Both the position numbers and the translations under genes were made by a program. A stretch of 64,000 bases of DNA, from the NCBI RefSeq assembly GCF_033096465.1, contig NZ_AP028156.1, forward strand, positions 190,001 to 254,000, written 5' to 3'. Under the pieces are notes generated by a model. The model was not told where the DNA came from. It made no database searches and saw only the letters and a list, made by a program, of their open reading frames with translations. This stretch comes from Blautia luti (lineage in GTDB: Bacteria; Bacillota; Clostridia; Lachnospirales; Lachnospiraceae). Shown piece by piece: positions 56,746 through 64,000 of the stretch (the first letter of the stretch is position 1; each line of letters starts with the position of its first letter).

Positions 56746-57630
56746 TTATGACAGGTTTCTGCGAAACTTGTGGGGAGACATTCCGGTTGCCTGCTGGAAT
56801 TTCTTAATGAAGTAGCTGGTGTTGTTGAAGCCTACTTCCAGTGCGATCTCTGTGACAGAGGAATCGGAGTGCAGAAGCATAGGCTTGGCTTTCTCAATGC
56901 GCAGGTCATTGATGTAGGCAATCAGGGTCTTGCCTGTATATTGCTTGAACAGTTTCATAAAGTAGTATTCGCTGTAATTGGAGAGAGCAGTAAGCTCTGC
57001 TGCGGTCAGTGACTGTGAATAATTGAGGTTGATGTAGTCCAGGATCTTTTTAATAGAAGCAAGACTTTTGTTCTCTTCCTTATCTGCGGGAGTGATGTAA
57101 TTTCCCATGAGCATTTCGTAGAAAAAGCTGAAGAACAGAGCCTTTAATTTTACGAAATAATATGGCTTTTTTTCTTTATGGCAGGCATGGATCCTGTCAA
57201 AAAGCTGGCAGATATTTCCGTAATTCTCATCAGATCTGGAAATAATATGGGTAAATTCCGCCTGATTATCCATCAGTAAGGAAATGACACGTTCCTGACA
57301 TAAATCGCCCGCCGGGCCTGACAGGAAGTTCAGGTCAAAAACAATACTACGGAAATAAAGGATATTCTTCAGATCTGTTTTTATGCCATGGAGAACTCCG
57401 CGGTTCACAATGATCAGGTCTCCGGTCTTGACGCGGAGGATCTCTTTATTCAGACGGACCAGTCCGCTGCCAGATTCAATATAGATCAGTTCCATCTCGT
57501 CATGCCAGTGGTTGTAGAGAGAATGGAAGATTTCGCAGTTGTCTGTATAGGTTTCTATGGGAAGCTCAAAGGAGCCGTGAGAGCTTCGTTCTTTGAGAGT
57601 GTCATCTACTTCAATCGGGGGAGTTGGCAT
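56746..57630 (-). CDS. AraC family transcriptional regulator with cupin domain
   Basis: A 294-residue regulator. The N-terminal half is a cupin-type sensor (HWHDEMELIYIESGSGLVRL, then GDLIIVNRGVLHGI). The C-terminal ~100 residues form the AraC double helix-turn-helix (YSEYYFMKLFKQYTGKTL and VTEIALEVGFNNTSYFIKKF). Such proteins usually sense a sugar. It is located 170 bp upstream of glgP in the same direction, with no clear terminator seen between, so regulation of glgP or alpha-glucan use is possible. Confidence 0.92.
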   Translation of the reverse strand: MPTPPIEVDDTLKERSSHGSFELPIETYTDNCEIFHSLYNHWHDEMELIYIESGSGLVRLNKEILRVKTGDLIIVNRGVLHGIKTDLKNILYFRSIVFDLNFLSGPAGDLCQERVISLLMDNQAEFTHIISRSDENYGNICQLFDRIHACHKEKKPYYFVKLKALFFSFFYEMLMGNYITPADKEENKSLASIKKILDYINLNYSQSLTAAELTALSNYSEYYFMKLFKQYTGKTLIAYINDLRIEKAKPMLLHSDSSVTEIALEVGFNNTSYFIKKFQQATGMSPHKFRRNLS

Positions 57631-57780
57631 GGAAAATCTCCATTTCTTAAATATGATATTAAAAATGTTGCAGAAATATATGTATGGAATAATGCTGTTT
57701 ATATGATAGTTGAACCGAGGGTGTTATTTGTATTATGAAAGCTTGGCTCGGGAATGTCAATCATAAAACAAGAACCTTTT

Positions 57781-57969
57781 TCAAGCGAATTCTGATAGGA
57801 TATAAATGTCATAACCGTACATTCCTGCCAGATCACCTGTCTTTTCTTCGCCGATGGAATAATCTTCACATATCATTTCAATAGCTTCTTTGTACAGAGA
57901 TTTCAGCTTTTTATCTTTGAGTTTTTTCAGAAATTTTGCTGCAGGTGGAAGGATCTGTACCTGTGTCAT
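57781..57969 (-). pseudogene. truncated RelE/ParE-type toxin
   Basis: A 62-residue reading frame with the N-terminal half of a RelE/ParE superfamily toxin (ILPPAAKFLKKLKDKKLKSL, then IGEEKTGDLAGMYGYDIY). It diverges after GYDIY and stops, whereas family members have about 90-110 residues and need their C-terminal strands for catalysis. It begins in an ATGA overlap with the upstream antitoxin-like frame, the typical arrangement of a toxin-antitoxin operon. Confidence 0.75.
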
Positions 57970-58208
57970 TTTTCATCCTCCGTTCCGAAAACATCCTCTA
58001 AGGAGTATCCTCCTGATTTAGATTCTGCGACTCGGTCTGCTTCGGCAAGCATTGCTTCAACTGCCGGACGGACTTTTCGCTGTGCCTGTTTGAATTTCTC
58101 AAGTGATTCTTCGCCGCTATATCCCTGTCTGATCAGATCGGCAAGAATCTGTTCGGCAAATTCACCACTGGTATTTTCTTTAACGGGGCGTAAAATCAGT
58201 TTCTTTAT
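57966..58208 (-). pseudogene. antitoxin-like frame without a start codon
   Basis: On the minus strand an open frame reads ...KKLILRPVKENTSGEFAEQI, then LADLIRQGYSGEESLEKFKQ, to EDVFGTEDEK and TGA, which overlaps the toxin ATG. No ATG, GTG or TTG occurs in frame before LILRP; the expected start position is ATA at 58208. It looks like an antitoxin whose start has been lost. Between 58208 and 58399 no gene is seen. Confidence 0.65.
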
Positions 58209-58398
58209 TGAATAGAAAATTTTTTTATTTGGCAGAAAATATGATTAGTGCTATCATAAAAATATATCTGTAAAATTGTACAAATGTATCCTGCTTCTGC
58301 ATTGCGGTAATTCCATGAAACGATGCAATGGATTTTCTTATCAAGTGTGTTAAACAGAATCGGCGAAAGACATTGTACAGAAACAGCAGGAGTTAAGG

Positions 58399-59382
58399 AT
58401 GGAAGATATAATGGAAGATAATTTTGAAAAATTAAATCTGCTTCTGGAGCAGGAACTGTGTGAGTTTGTGGATATTTCGGACGGCTTTACCGGACAGACG
58501 GAGAATGGAGAGTTACGTCTGATTTATCTGATGAATGATGCGGTGGAGAGCTTTCTGGTTTTGAAAAATGCCAGAATGACAGGAAATTATGTAAGGGATT
58601 ATGAAGGGGAATTTGAAGGTTCTCTAGAGAAAGCGGACAGGGATTTATGTGAGGCAGAGTATATTCTGGTGGTTCATCAGGGGCGGAACGTGTTTACTGT
58701 ATTCTTTGAAGATATTTTGCTGGAAACACATTTGTTCAACTATGGAGAGCTGGGACATTTCTGGGTGAAGGGCTATGAAAATCTCAGGGTAATGGAGTAC
58801 CAGATTGCTATATTGCGTGATAAATATGAGTATCTGGGAGAAGAATATTGCACTGAGCAGGAACGAAAGCTGGCGATGCTGCGGGATTTCCCGCCGTTAA
58901 ATTATCTTTTTTATCCTGCAGTATCGGAGAAGTATATTGTTCCGGTGGACAACCCATGGGAGGTAACAGCGGAAGCACTGGCAGTTATGCAGGAACTGGC
59001 AGAAGAAGCTGGAGATGAAAAACTGGGAAAAATGCTCAGGCGTTATGGAGAAAATCCGGATATATCAAATGCCAGAAAGATAGCCGAAATGCTTTGCAGG
59101 AGCAGTCATTTACCGGTGGTTACTCTGTTGAGAGAAAAAATCAGGGAAGCAGCTTCGGTCTACCCGGACAGAGATTTTGGGAAAGAAAAGAATCAGTATC
59201 TCTGTAAATTGCTGGCAGAGGCGGAAAGAAAAAGAAGTGAACTGCATCAAAAGAATGTGCAGGCTATTATATACAGAGAAGAACCTTTCATTTATGACTG
59301 TGATTCCATATCGTTTCAGGTATATCTTATGATTGTGAGAAAAGGTGTATGGAAGCAGAAAATAATGGTTGAGAAAATGTAA
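58399..59382 (+). CDS. uncharacterised protein (DUF3878-like)
   Basis: A 327-residue acidic cytoplasmic protein without signal peptide or membrane helices. It may belong to DUF3878, a family I recall from Lachnospiraceae, but this is from memory. Visible features are a beta-rich N-terminal half (ELRLIYLMNDAVESFLVLKN, YILVVHQGRNVFTVFFEDIL) and a helical C-terminal half with PPLNYLFYPAVSEKYIVPVD between them. AGGAGTTAAGG precedes the ATG. The neighbours give no clue, and no enzyme motif is seen. Confidence 0.7.
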   Translation: MEDIMEDNFEKLNLLLEQELCEFVDISDGFTGQTENGELRLIYLMNDAVESFLVLKNARMTGNYVRDYEGEFEGSLEKADRDLCEAEYILVVHQGRNVFTVFFEDILLETHLFNYGELGHFWVKGYENLRVMEYQIAILRDKYEYLGEEYCTEQERKLAMLRDFPPLNYLFYPAVSEKYIVPVDNPWEVTAEALAVMQELAEEAGDEKLGKMLRRYGENPDISNARKIAEMLCRSSHLPVVTLLREKIREAASVYPDRDFGKEKNQYLCKLLAEAERKRSELHQKNVQAIIYREEPFIYDCDSISFQVYLMIVRKGVWKQKIMVEKM

Positions 59383-59473
59383 TTCTTTGGATAAAGCCTT
59401 TATAATTTGTGTAAAGTATATTGTATTTGTTTTTGAGTAGTAATCTGAACAGGAATAAAGAAGGGATTAAACA

Positions 59474-60277
59474 ATGGATAAATTATTGGACTTAACAAGA
59501 GACTTTGATGCAGCGAAAGCTGCTTTTGAAGCATATCTGGATGAATATGACAGAACGGATGATAAGATTCATCTAAAAATTGTACATACTTATGGAGTAG
59601 TTGATGCAGCAGAGGACATTGCCCGCCGCATGGGACTTGATGAGGAAGATGTACAGCTGGCGAAAGTAATAGGATTGCTCCATGATATTGGCAGATTTGA
59701 ACAGATCAGGAGATTTGACAGCTTTGAACCGGGAACTATGGAGCATGCAGTATATGGTGCACAGCTTCTGTTCGGACCGGAGAAAATGATTCGCAGATTT
59801 GTGAAGGATGACAGGTTTGACAGTCTGATCTGCACTGCGATTGAGAAGCACAGTGATTTTAAACTGGAAGGAATTACGGATGAGAGAACTCTGCTTCATG
59901 CAAAGTTAATCCGGGATGCAGACAAGCTGGATAATTGCAGGGTAAAGCTGGAAGAGTCCATGGAAACACTTCTGGGAGTGGATGAGAAGGGAGCAGGTGA
60001 AGGAGTGATCGCACCAAAGGTATGGGAATCCTGTATGGCAAAGGAATCTGTATTATCTTCAGACCGGGTTTCAAAAGTGGACTACTGGATTTCCTATATT
60101 GCACAGTATTATGACATCAATTTCCCGGAAACCTATGAGATTATGGGTGAACATGATTATGTGAAACGGATTAAGGACAGAGTTCCCTATGCATTGCCGG
60201 AAACACAGGAAAAGATGGATATTCTGGAGACTGAGCTGGAGAAATATATGGATGAGAGAATTCGAAACAAAAAATAA
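59474..60277 (+). CDS. HD domain phosphohydrolase
   Basis: A 267-residue metal-dependent phosphohydrolase. HD motifs are H in KIVHTYGVVDAAE, HD in IGLLHDIGRFEQIRRF, and Asp in LIRDADKLDN. The sequence resembles small-molecule phosphohydrolases rather than ppGpp or HD-GYP enzymes. AAGAAGGGATT precedes the ATG. Its 3' end overlaps the next gene by 26 bp, so the two are coupled. The substrate, perhaps a nucleotide, is not known. Confidence 0.9.
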   Translation: MDKLLDLTRDFDAAKAAFEAYLDEYDRTDDKIHLKIVHTYGVVDAAEDIARRMGLDEEDVQLAKVIGLLHDIGRFEQIRRFDSFEPGTMEHAVYGAQLLFGPEKMIRRFVKDDRFDSLICTAIEKHSDFKLEGITDERTLLHAKLIRDADKLDNCRVKLEESMETLLGVDEKGAGEGVIAPKVWESCMAKESVLSSDRVSKVDYWISYIAQYYDINFPETYEIMGEHDYVKRIKDRVPYALPETQEKMDILETELEKYMDERIRNKK

Positions 60278-60839
60278 TCAGGAGAAATTCACCTGCGGAG
60301 AATTCGAATATCAGGTTATAAGAAGTGCCAGAAAAACCATGACTCTGGAGGTACGCAGGGACGGAAATGTGATTGTCCGTGCACCTCTTCGTACAGGTCT
60401 GCCACGGATTAAAAGATTTGTAAGCCAGAAGCAGGACTGGGTTCTGGGATGTCTGGAACGGACAAAAGAATACCGGGAAGAGAAGCCATTGAGTGCAGAT
60501 CTGAGCGAGGCAAAACGGAATGTCTATATACGAAAAGCAAAAGAAACGATTACCAAAAGAGTCTCGTATTTTGCCAGACTCATGGGTGTTTCTTACCGCA
60601 ATATCACCATCAGAGAACAGAAAACAAGATGGGGAAGCTGCAGCAGTGAGAAGAATCTGAACTTTAACTGGAAACTGATACTTGCACCGCCGGAAGTGCT
60701 GGATTATGTAGTAGTACATGAACTTTGCCATCTGAAAGAAATGAACCATTCGAAGGCATTCTGGGATGAAGTAGGAAAAGTAATGCCGGATTATGAGACG
60801 CACAAATTGTGGCTGAAAGAGAATGGATGGAGGTTGTAA
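60252..60839 (+). CDS. YgjP-type M48-like metal-dependent hydrolase
   Basis: A 195-residue protein of the YgjP/DUF45 (WLM-like) family. The zinc motif HELCHLKEMNHSKAFW (HExxH plus a downstream His) and the signature TRWGSCSSEKNLNFNWKLIL are present. The start is placed at 60252, inside the end of the HD gene, with GGAG 10 bp upstream; longer readings give an implausible Arg/Trp-rich leader. Family members are often near DNA-repair or restriction genes; biochemical function is unclear. EndoQ follows 6 bp later. Confidence 0.88.
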   Translation: MREFETKNNQEKFTCGEFEYQVIRSARKTMTLEVRRDGNVIVRAPLRTGLPRIKRFVSQKQDWVLGCLERTKEYREEKPLSADLSEAKRNVYIRKAKETITKRVSYFARLMGVSYRNITIREQKTRWGSCSSEKNLNFNWKLILAPPEVLDYVVVHELCHLKEMNHSKAFWDEVGKVMPDYETHKLWLKENGWRL

Positions 60840-60845
60840 TTAATA

Positions 60846-62081
60846 ATGAAAATGATAGGGGATCTGCACATTCATTCCAGATTTTCCATGGCGACAAGCA
60901 GAGAGGGTACGCCTGAGAATCTGGATTTCTGGGCGAGAAAGAAAGGGATTTCTCTGATCGGAACAGGGGATTTCACGCATCCGGTATGGAGAGAAGAACT
61001 GAAGGAGAGACTTGTTACAGAGGGAAACGGTCTGTATCGTCTCAGAGATGAATATGTAAAAGAAGAAAGCCGGAAGTTTCCGGGAAAAGGAACACATTTT
61101 GTGGTATCCGGGGAGATCAGTTCTATCTACAAGAAGAATGGAAAGACCAGAAAAGTACACAACGTAATCCTGCTTCCGAGCCTGGAGGCTGCAGATACCA
61201 TGGCACAGCGCCTGGAGAAAATCGGAAATATTCATTCAGACGGACGTCCGATCCTGGGTCTGGACAGTCATGATCTTCTGGAAATGATGCTGGATGTCTG
61301 CCCGGACGGAATCCTGATCCCGGCACATATCTGGACACCTCATTTCTCCGTACTTGGAGCGAAATCAGGATTTGATTCTGTAGAGGAATGCTTTGAAGAA
61401 CTGACACCATATGTACATGCACTGGAAACAGGACTTTCTTCTGATCCTGCTATGAACTGGAGAATTTCCAAACTGGACCGCTATCAGCTTGTATCTAATT
61501 CAGATGCGCATTCTCCATCTAAACTGGGACGTGAAGCGAATCTTTTAGATATTGAGTGTTCTTATGAGGGACTTTATCAGGCAATCCAGACTGGCAAAGG
61601 GCTGGAAGGCACAGTAGAATTTTTTCCTGAAGAAGGGAAATACCACTTCGATGGACACAGAAAATGCGGTGTATCGTTAAGCCCGGTGGAAGCAGAACGC
61701 CTTGGCGGAATTTGCCCTGTCTGTGGAAAAAAGCTTACTATGGGTGTAGACCACAGAGTAGAGCAGCTTGCAGATAGAGAAGAAGGTTTTGTAAAAAAGG
61801 ATGGCAAGAAATATGAAAGTCTTGTACCTCTGCCGGAAGTAGTCGCTGCGTGTATGGGATATTCTACTGCAAGCAAGAAAGTGCAGGGGTGTTTTGAACA
61901 GATGATGCAGACACTGGGAACAGAATTCGACATTCTGCGAAACGTACCGGCAGAAGATATCAAATCCTGCGCAGGAGAACGGATCGCAGAAGGAATTGAG
62001 AATGTAAGAACTGGAAATGTGAAGAGAATTCCAGGTTATGATGGTGAATATGGAAAAATACAACTGTTTGATGAAAATTAA
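60846..62081 (+). CDS. endonuclease Q-like PHP domain protein (TIGR00375 type)
   Basis: A 411-residue PHP-domain protein. The metal motifs are DLHIHSRFSMATS, GTGDFTHP, PAHIWTPHFSVLG and SNSDAHSPSKLG. A zinc-binding insert (KCGVSLS, then CPVCGKK) and a C-terminal helix-hairpin-helix-like tail (about 345-411) follow. This matches endonuclease Q, which in archaea and some bacteria cuts DNA next to deaminated bases. It is translationally close to the YgjP-like gene (6 bp). Repair activity here is inferred from family membership. Confidence 0.85.
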   Translation: MKMIGDLHIHSRFSMATSREGTPENLDFWARKKGISLIGTGDFTHPVWREELKERLVTEGNGLYRLRDEYVKEESRKFPGKGTHFVVSGEISSIYKKNGKTRKVHNVILLPSLEAADTMAQRLEKIGNIHSDGRPILGLDSHDLLEMMLDVCPDGILIPAHIWTPHFSVLGAKSGFDSVEECFEELTPYVHALETGLSSDPAMNWRISKLDRYQLVSNSDAHSPSKLGREANLLDIECSYEGLYQAIQTGKGLEGTVEFFPEEGKYHFDGHRKCGVSLSPVEAERLGGICPVCGKKLTMGVDHRVEQLADREEGFVKKDGKKYESLVPLPEVVAACMGYSTASKKVQGCFEQMMQTLGTEFDILRNVPAEDIKSCAGERIAEGIENVRTGNVKRIPGYDGEYGKIQLFDEN

Positions 62082-62208
62082 TGAACCCTGAAAAATGAAT
62101 TGCATGTAATCGTATATAAAATTTGTGGAATGTTTTGAAGGAATTAAATGTGAGTTATTTTGGGGTTAGTAATCTGTTCATAGAGAATGATCAGCGAGGA
62201 AATGACAT

Positions 62209-62673
62209 ATGAAGAAAATAGGAATTATCTCAGACACTCACGGCCTGCTCAGACCGGAAATACTTGAAATTTTAAAAGACTGCGACTGCATTATCCACGC
62301 AGGTGATGTAAACAAACCGGAAATTCTTGATACGTTGCGCATGATGGGTTCCATCTATGTAGTCCGCGGAAATAATGACAAAGACTGGGCAGAGGGAATT
62401 GCGAAAACTTTACATTTCACCATAGAAGGCGTGAAATTTTTCATGACCCACAATAAAAAGGACGTAGACTGGGATTTAAAAGATACACAGGTGGTAATCT
62501 TCGGACACACCCATAAATATTTCGAAAAAATGATAGACAACCGTCTATGGCTTAACCCGGGAAGCTGCGGTCCCAGACGTTTCGACCAGGAAATCACCAT
62601 GGCAGTAATGACAGTTGACAATGGAACTTATCAGTGGGAAAAAATTGCAATGATTCCGGGAAAGGAAAAGTGA
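62209..62673 (+). CDS. YfcE/MJ0936 family metallophosphoesterase
   Basis: A 154-residue phosphodiesterase of the calcineurin-like fold. Metal ligands appear in IISDTHGLL, CIIHAGDVN, VVRGNND, MTHNKKD and IFGHTHKYF; NPGSCGPRR is the usual C-terminal signature. Members hydrolyse phosphodiesters in vitro, with unclear natural substrates. GCGAGGAAATG precedes the ATG. It lies 127 bp after the EndoQ-like gene. Confidence 0.93.
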   Translation: MKKIGIISDTHGLLRPEILEILKDCDCIIHAGDVNKPEILDTLRMMGSIYVVRGNNDKDWAEGIAKTLHFTIEGVKFFMTHNKKDVDWDLKDTQVVIFGHTHKYFEKMIDNRLWLNPGSCGPRRFDQEITMAVMTVDNGTYQWEKIAMIPGKEK

Positions 62674-62724
62674 AATGAAGGTAAAGCAGATAAGTTCGGA
62701 GAGAAGAAAAAGAAACATACAGTA

Positions 62725-63690
62725 ATGAAAGTGGGTGACAATATGCAGAAGTGGAATGAAATTAGAGATGAGGATTCACTGAAGGAATTTATGGAAAGAG
62801 TGTCATTTTTTCATGATAGTTGCATCAAAGAGATGCATTATCTGAGCGGTGCATATGTTAATGAAAATATGGATATGTATCCTGTAAACGATCGCAGGAT
62901 CCTGAGAGTAATTATACAACGGCAGTATGAAGAAGATTCAATGATTGAAATGGAATTTCAGGGATTAAAATACTTAAAATTATTTCCGGCAGATGAGCAT
63001 TATACATGCGAAATCCTTGGCTCCAATATAATTCTGAAAGAGGATCGTGTGATCTGGAGTGACTGCGAAGATAAGACAGATCTGGAAGATGGAGATACAG
63101 GAACTTTGGTATGTGCATCTAAACTTCGATGGCGTCCGATTTCCGGATGTATGGGAGAAAAGGAATTTCTTAAAGATGTGGATATAAATCATATTCTGGA
63201 TATGCTGAACTGGAATAATTCCGCAGAAATTCAGGCAGAGGGGCGTCGGTTAGCGGAACATATTAATTGTTTAAGCATTTTTATGCAGCCGATGGGTGAG
63301 CGGTACAATAAAAACATATGGGAAAATTGTGCGCTTATTTTGAGCGGAAAGAAAGACGCTTTATTAGAACCATATTTGCCCGAATTACTGGACTGGATTC
63401 GAGACTTAAACTGGCCGGGAGCAATGATTATTCTGGAAAGACTGAAGAGATTTCGGAATTATGAATGGTTAAGCTGTACGATGAAAGAAAAGATTAAGAT
63501 AGCCTATGTGCTGAATGCGGAACAATGGCTGGATAATCTATTTGAATTGTTCACACAGGAAGAATTGAAAGGGTATTTAGAGGATGAATACTGTCAGAGG
63601 CTTTATGAAGAATATCTGAATGATACAAATCCGGAGAAAGAGGAAAAATATTCTCTGGAGGAATGTAAAAAGGAGTGGGAGCTTACTTAA
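62725..63690 (+). CDS. two-domain uncharacterised protein (DUF5071-like C terminus)
   Basis: A 321-residue cytoplasmic protein. The N-terminal ~150 residues (FFHDSCIKEMHYLSGAYV, then DRRILRVIIQRQYEEDSMIE) look like an immunity-type beta-sandwich. The C-terminal part (LPELLDWIRDLNWPGAMIIL) carries the NWPGA signature I associate with DUF5071, also found in polymorphic-toxin immunity contexts. Start codons at 62725 and 62743 are both possible; neither has a strong ribosome binding site. No toxin gene is adjacent in the window. The function is unknown. Confidence 0.6.
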   Translation: MKVGDNMQKWNEIRDEDSLKEFMERVSFFHDSCIKEMHYLSGAYVNENMDMYPVNDRRILRVIIQRQYEEDSMIEMEFQGLKYLKLFPADEHYTCEILGSNIILKEDRVIWSDCEDKTDLEDGDTGTLVCASKLRWRPISGCMGEKEFLKDVDINHILDMLNWNNSAEIQAEGRRLAEHINCLSIFMQPMGERYNKNIWENCALILSGKKDALLEPYLPELLDWIRDLNWPGAMIILERLKRFRNYEWLSCTMKEKIKIAYVLNAEQWLDNLFELFTQEELKGYLEDEYCQRLYEEYLNDTNPEKEEKYSLEECKKEWELT

Positions 63691-63704
63691 CGTATTGGAT
63701 TGTC

Positions 63705-63768
63705 CTCAAAAGAAAAAACTTCTTTTTAGAAATCTATCATGATTTTCGAAAAGAAGTTTTTTCTTTGT
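63705..63768 (+). terminator. terminator-like hairpin
   Basis: AAAGAAAAAACTTCTTTT and AAAAGAAGTTTTTTCTTT form a long imperfect stem ending in a T-rich tract. It separates the unknown gene from the last gene of the window. Confidence 0.8.
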
Positions 63769-63827
63769 TCTATTTGTCAGTTTTTCCGCTCCTTTTTTGG
63801 TAGATTTGTGGAACTTAAAAAGTTAAG

Positions 63828-63856
63828 TTGACGGTAGATTAATTATTAAGTATACT
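63828..63856 (+). promoter_or_regulatory. sigma-A promoter of the last gene
   Basis: TTGACG and TATACT are separated by exactly 17 bp, 80 bp before the start codon at 63937. Confidence 0.7.
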
Positions 63857-63936
63857 AAAACCAAAGACAAGAACCTGTATCTTGAAGTACCGTAGAAATG
63901 ATATATACAGCAGGTGTATGACAGAAAGGAGCAGAA

Positions 63937-64000
63937 ATGGCTGTTCATTTTAATGAAGACAAGAAAATCTTCCGTCTGGATACGGAAACAAGTACTTACT
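63937..64000 (+). CDS. start of a probable GH36 alpha-galactosidase (partial)
   Basis: Only the first 21 codons are in the window (MAVHFNEDKKIFRLDTETST). Intracellular GH36 alpha-galactosidases of Firmicutes start in a closely similar way, with a short beta-strand opening of this type. GAAAGGAG lies 7 bp before the ATG. The identification rests on this short stretch and needs the following sequence. Confidence 0.55.
   Translation, partial: MAVHFNEDKKIFRLDTETSTY

Overview
The window looks like a chromosomal segment of a Gram-positive, spore-forming gut anaerobe of the Lachnospiraceae, perhaps close to Blautia. The signs are moderate-to-low GC, strong AGGAGG-type ribosome binding sites, TTGACA/TATAAT promoters, SpoIIID, a YesM/YesN two-component pair, large Ig-like/FN3 surface proteins, and families I associate with this group. 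The genus is an inference; the 23S rRNA at the left edge would settle it.

Layout. (1) 1-2.5 kb is the 3' part of a 23S rRNA gene followed directly by a terminator, with no 5S behind it. (2) 2.8-10.7 kb is a sugar locus: a cytoplasmic GH39 beta-xylosidase-like enzyme, a YesM-type sensor kinase, an AraC-type response regulator, and a CUT1 ABC importer (binding protein and two permeases, no ATPase). (3) 10.9-14.2 kb holds an M28 peptidase, a GNAT acetyltransferase and a BlaI/MecI-like repressor. (4) 14.3-22.6 kb is the most interesting block. A cobalamin riboswitch with a terminator precedes a complete nickel/peptide-type ABC importer (two permeases, a family 5 binding protein, two ATPases), a second binding protein of unrelated fold, and an AstE/aspartoacylase-like zinc hydrolase with a histidine-rich tail. 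I read it as a candidate uptake and processing system for cobalt, a cobalt chelate or a corrinoid-related ligand. A Cys-rich DUF2284-like protein follows on the other strand. (5) 23.4-26.1 kb is decayed: a truncated TetR gene, a broken MATE gene and the stub of a surface protein, around one intact phosphoribosyltransferase-like gene. (6) 26.3-36.7 kb carries a 2222-residue secreted protein of alternating modules and two membrane proteins with GGDEF or GGDEF-EAL domains.

(7) 36.8-43.2 kb has spoIIID, rhaD, an RpiR regulator and a nagB-nagA-GH20 operon for intracellular GlcNAc-glycan breakdown. (8) 43.3-46.9 kb has a histidine phosphatase, an alpha/beta esterase and a condensation-type acyltransferase with a membrane tail. 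(9) 47.1-48.8 kb is thiC under a TPP riboswitch with a clear terminator. (10) 48.9-54.2 kb has a secreted FN3 protein, an orphan HicB, two base-excision glycosylases (OGG-type and endonuclease III) around a small Nif11-like protein, a Crp/Fnr regulator and an MBL-fold hydrolase. (11) 54.3-58.2 kb has glycogen phosphorylase, an AraC regulator and a dead toxin-antitoxin pair. (12) 58.4-64 kb has an unknown protein, then an HD hydrolase, a YgjP-type metalloprotease, an EndoQ-like PHP protein, a YfcE phosphodiesterase, a two-domain unknown, and the first codons of a probable alpha-galactosidase.

I noticed no tRNA gene, CRISPR array, intact insertion sequence or prophage, though I scanned by eye only. 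Family names come from motif recognition and memory, not from a search.
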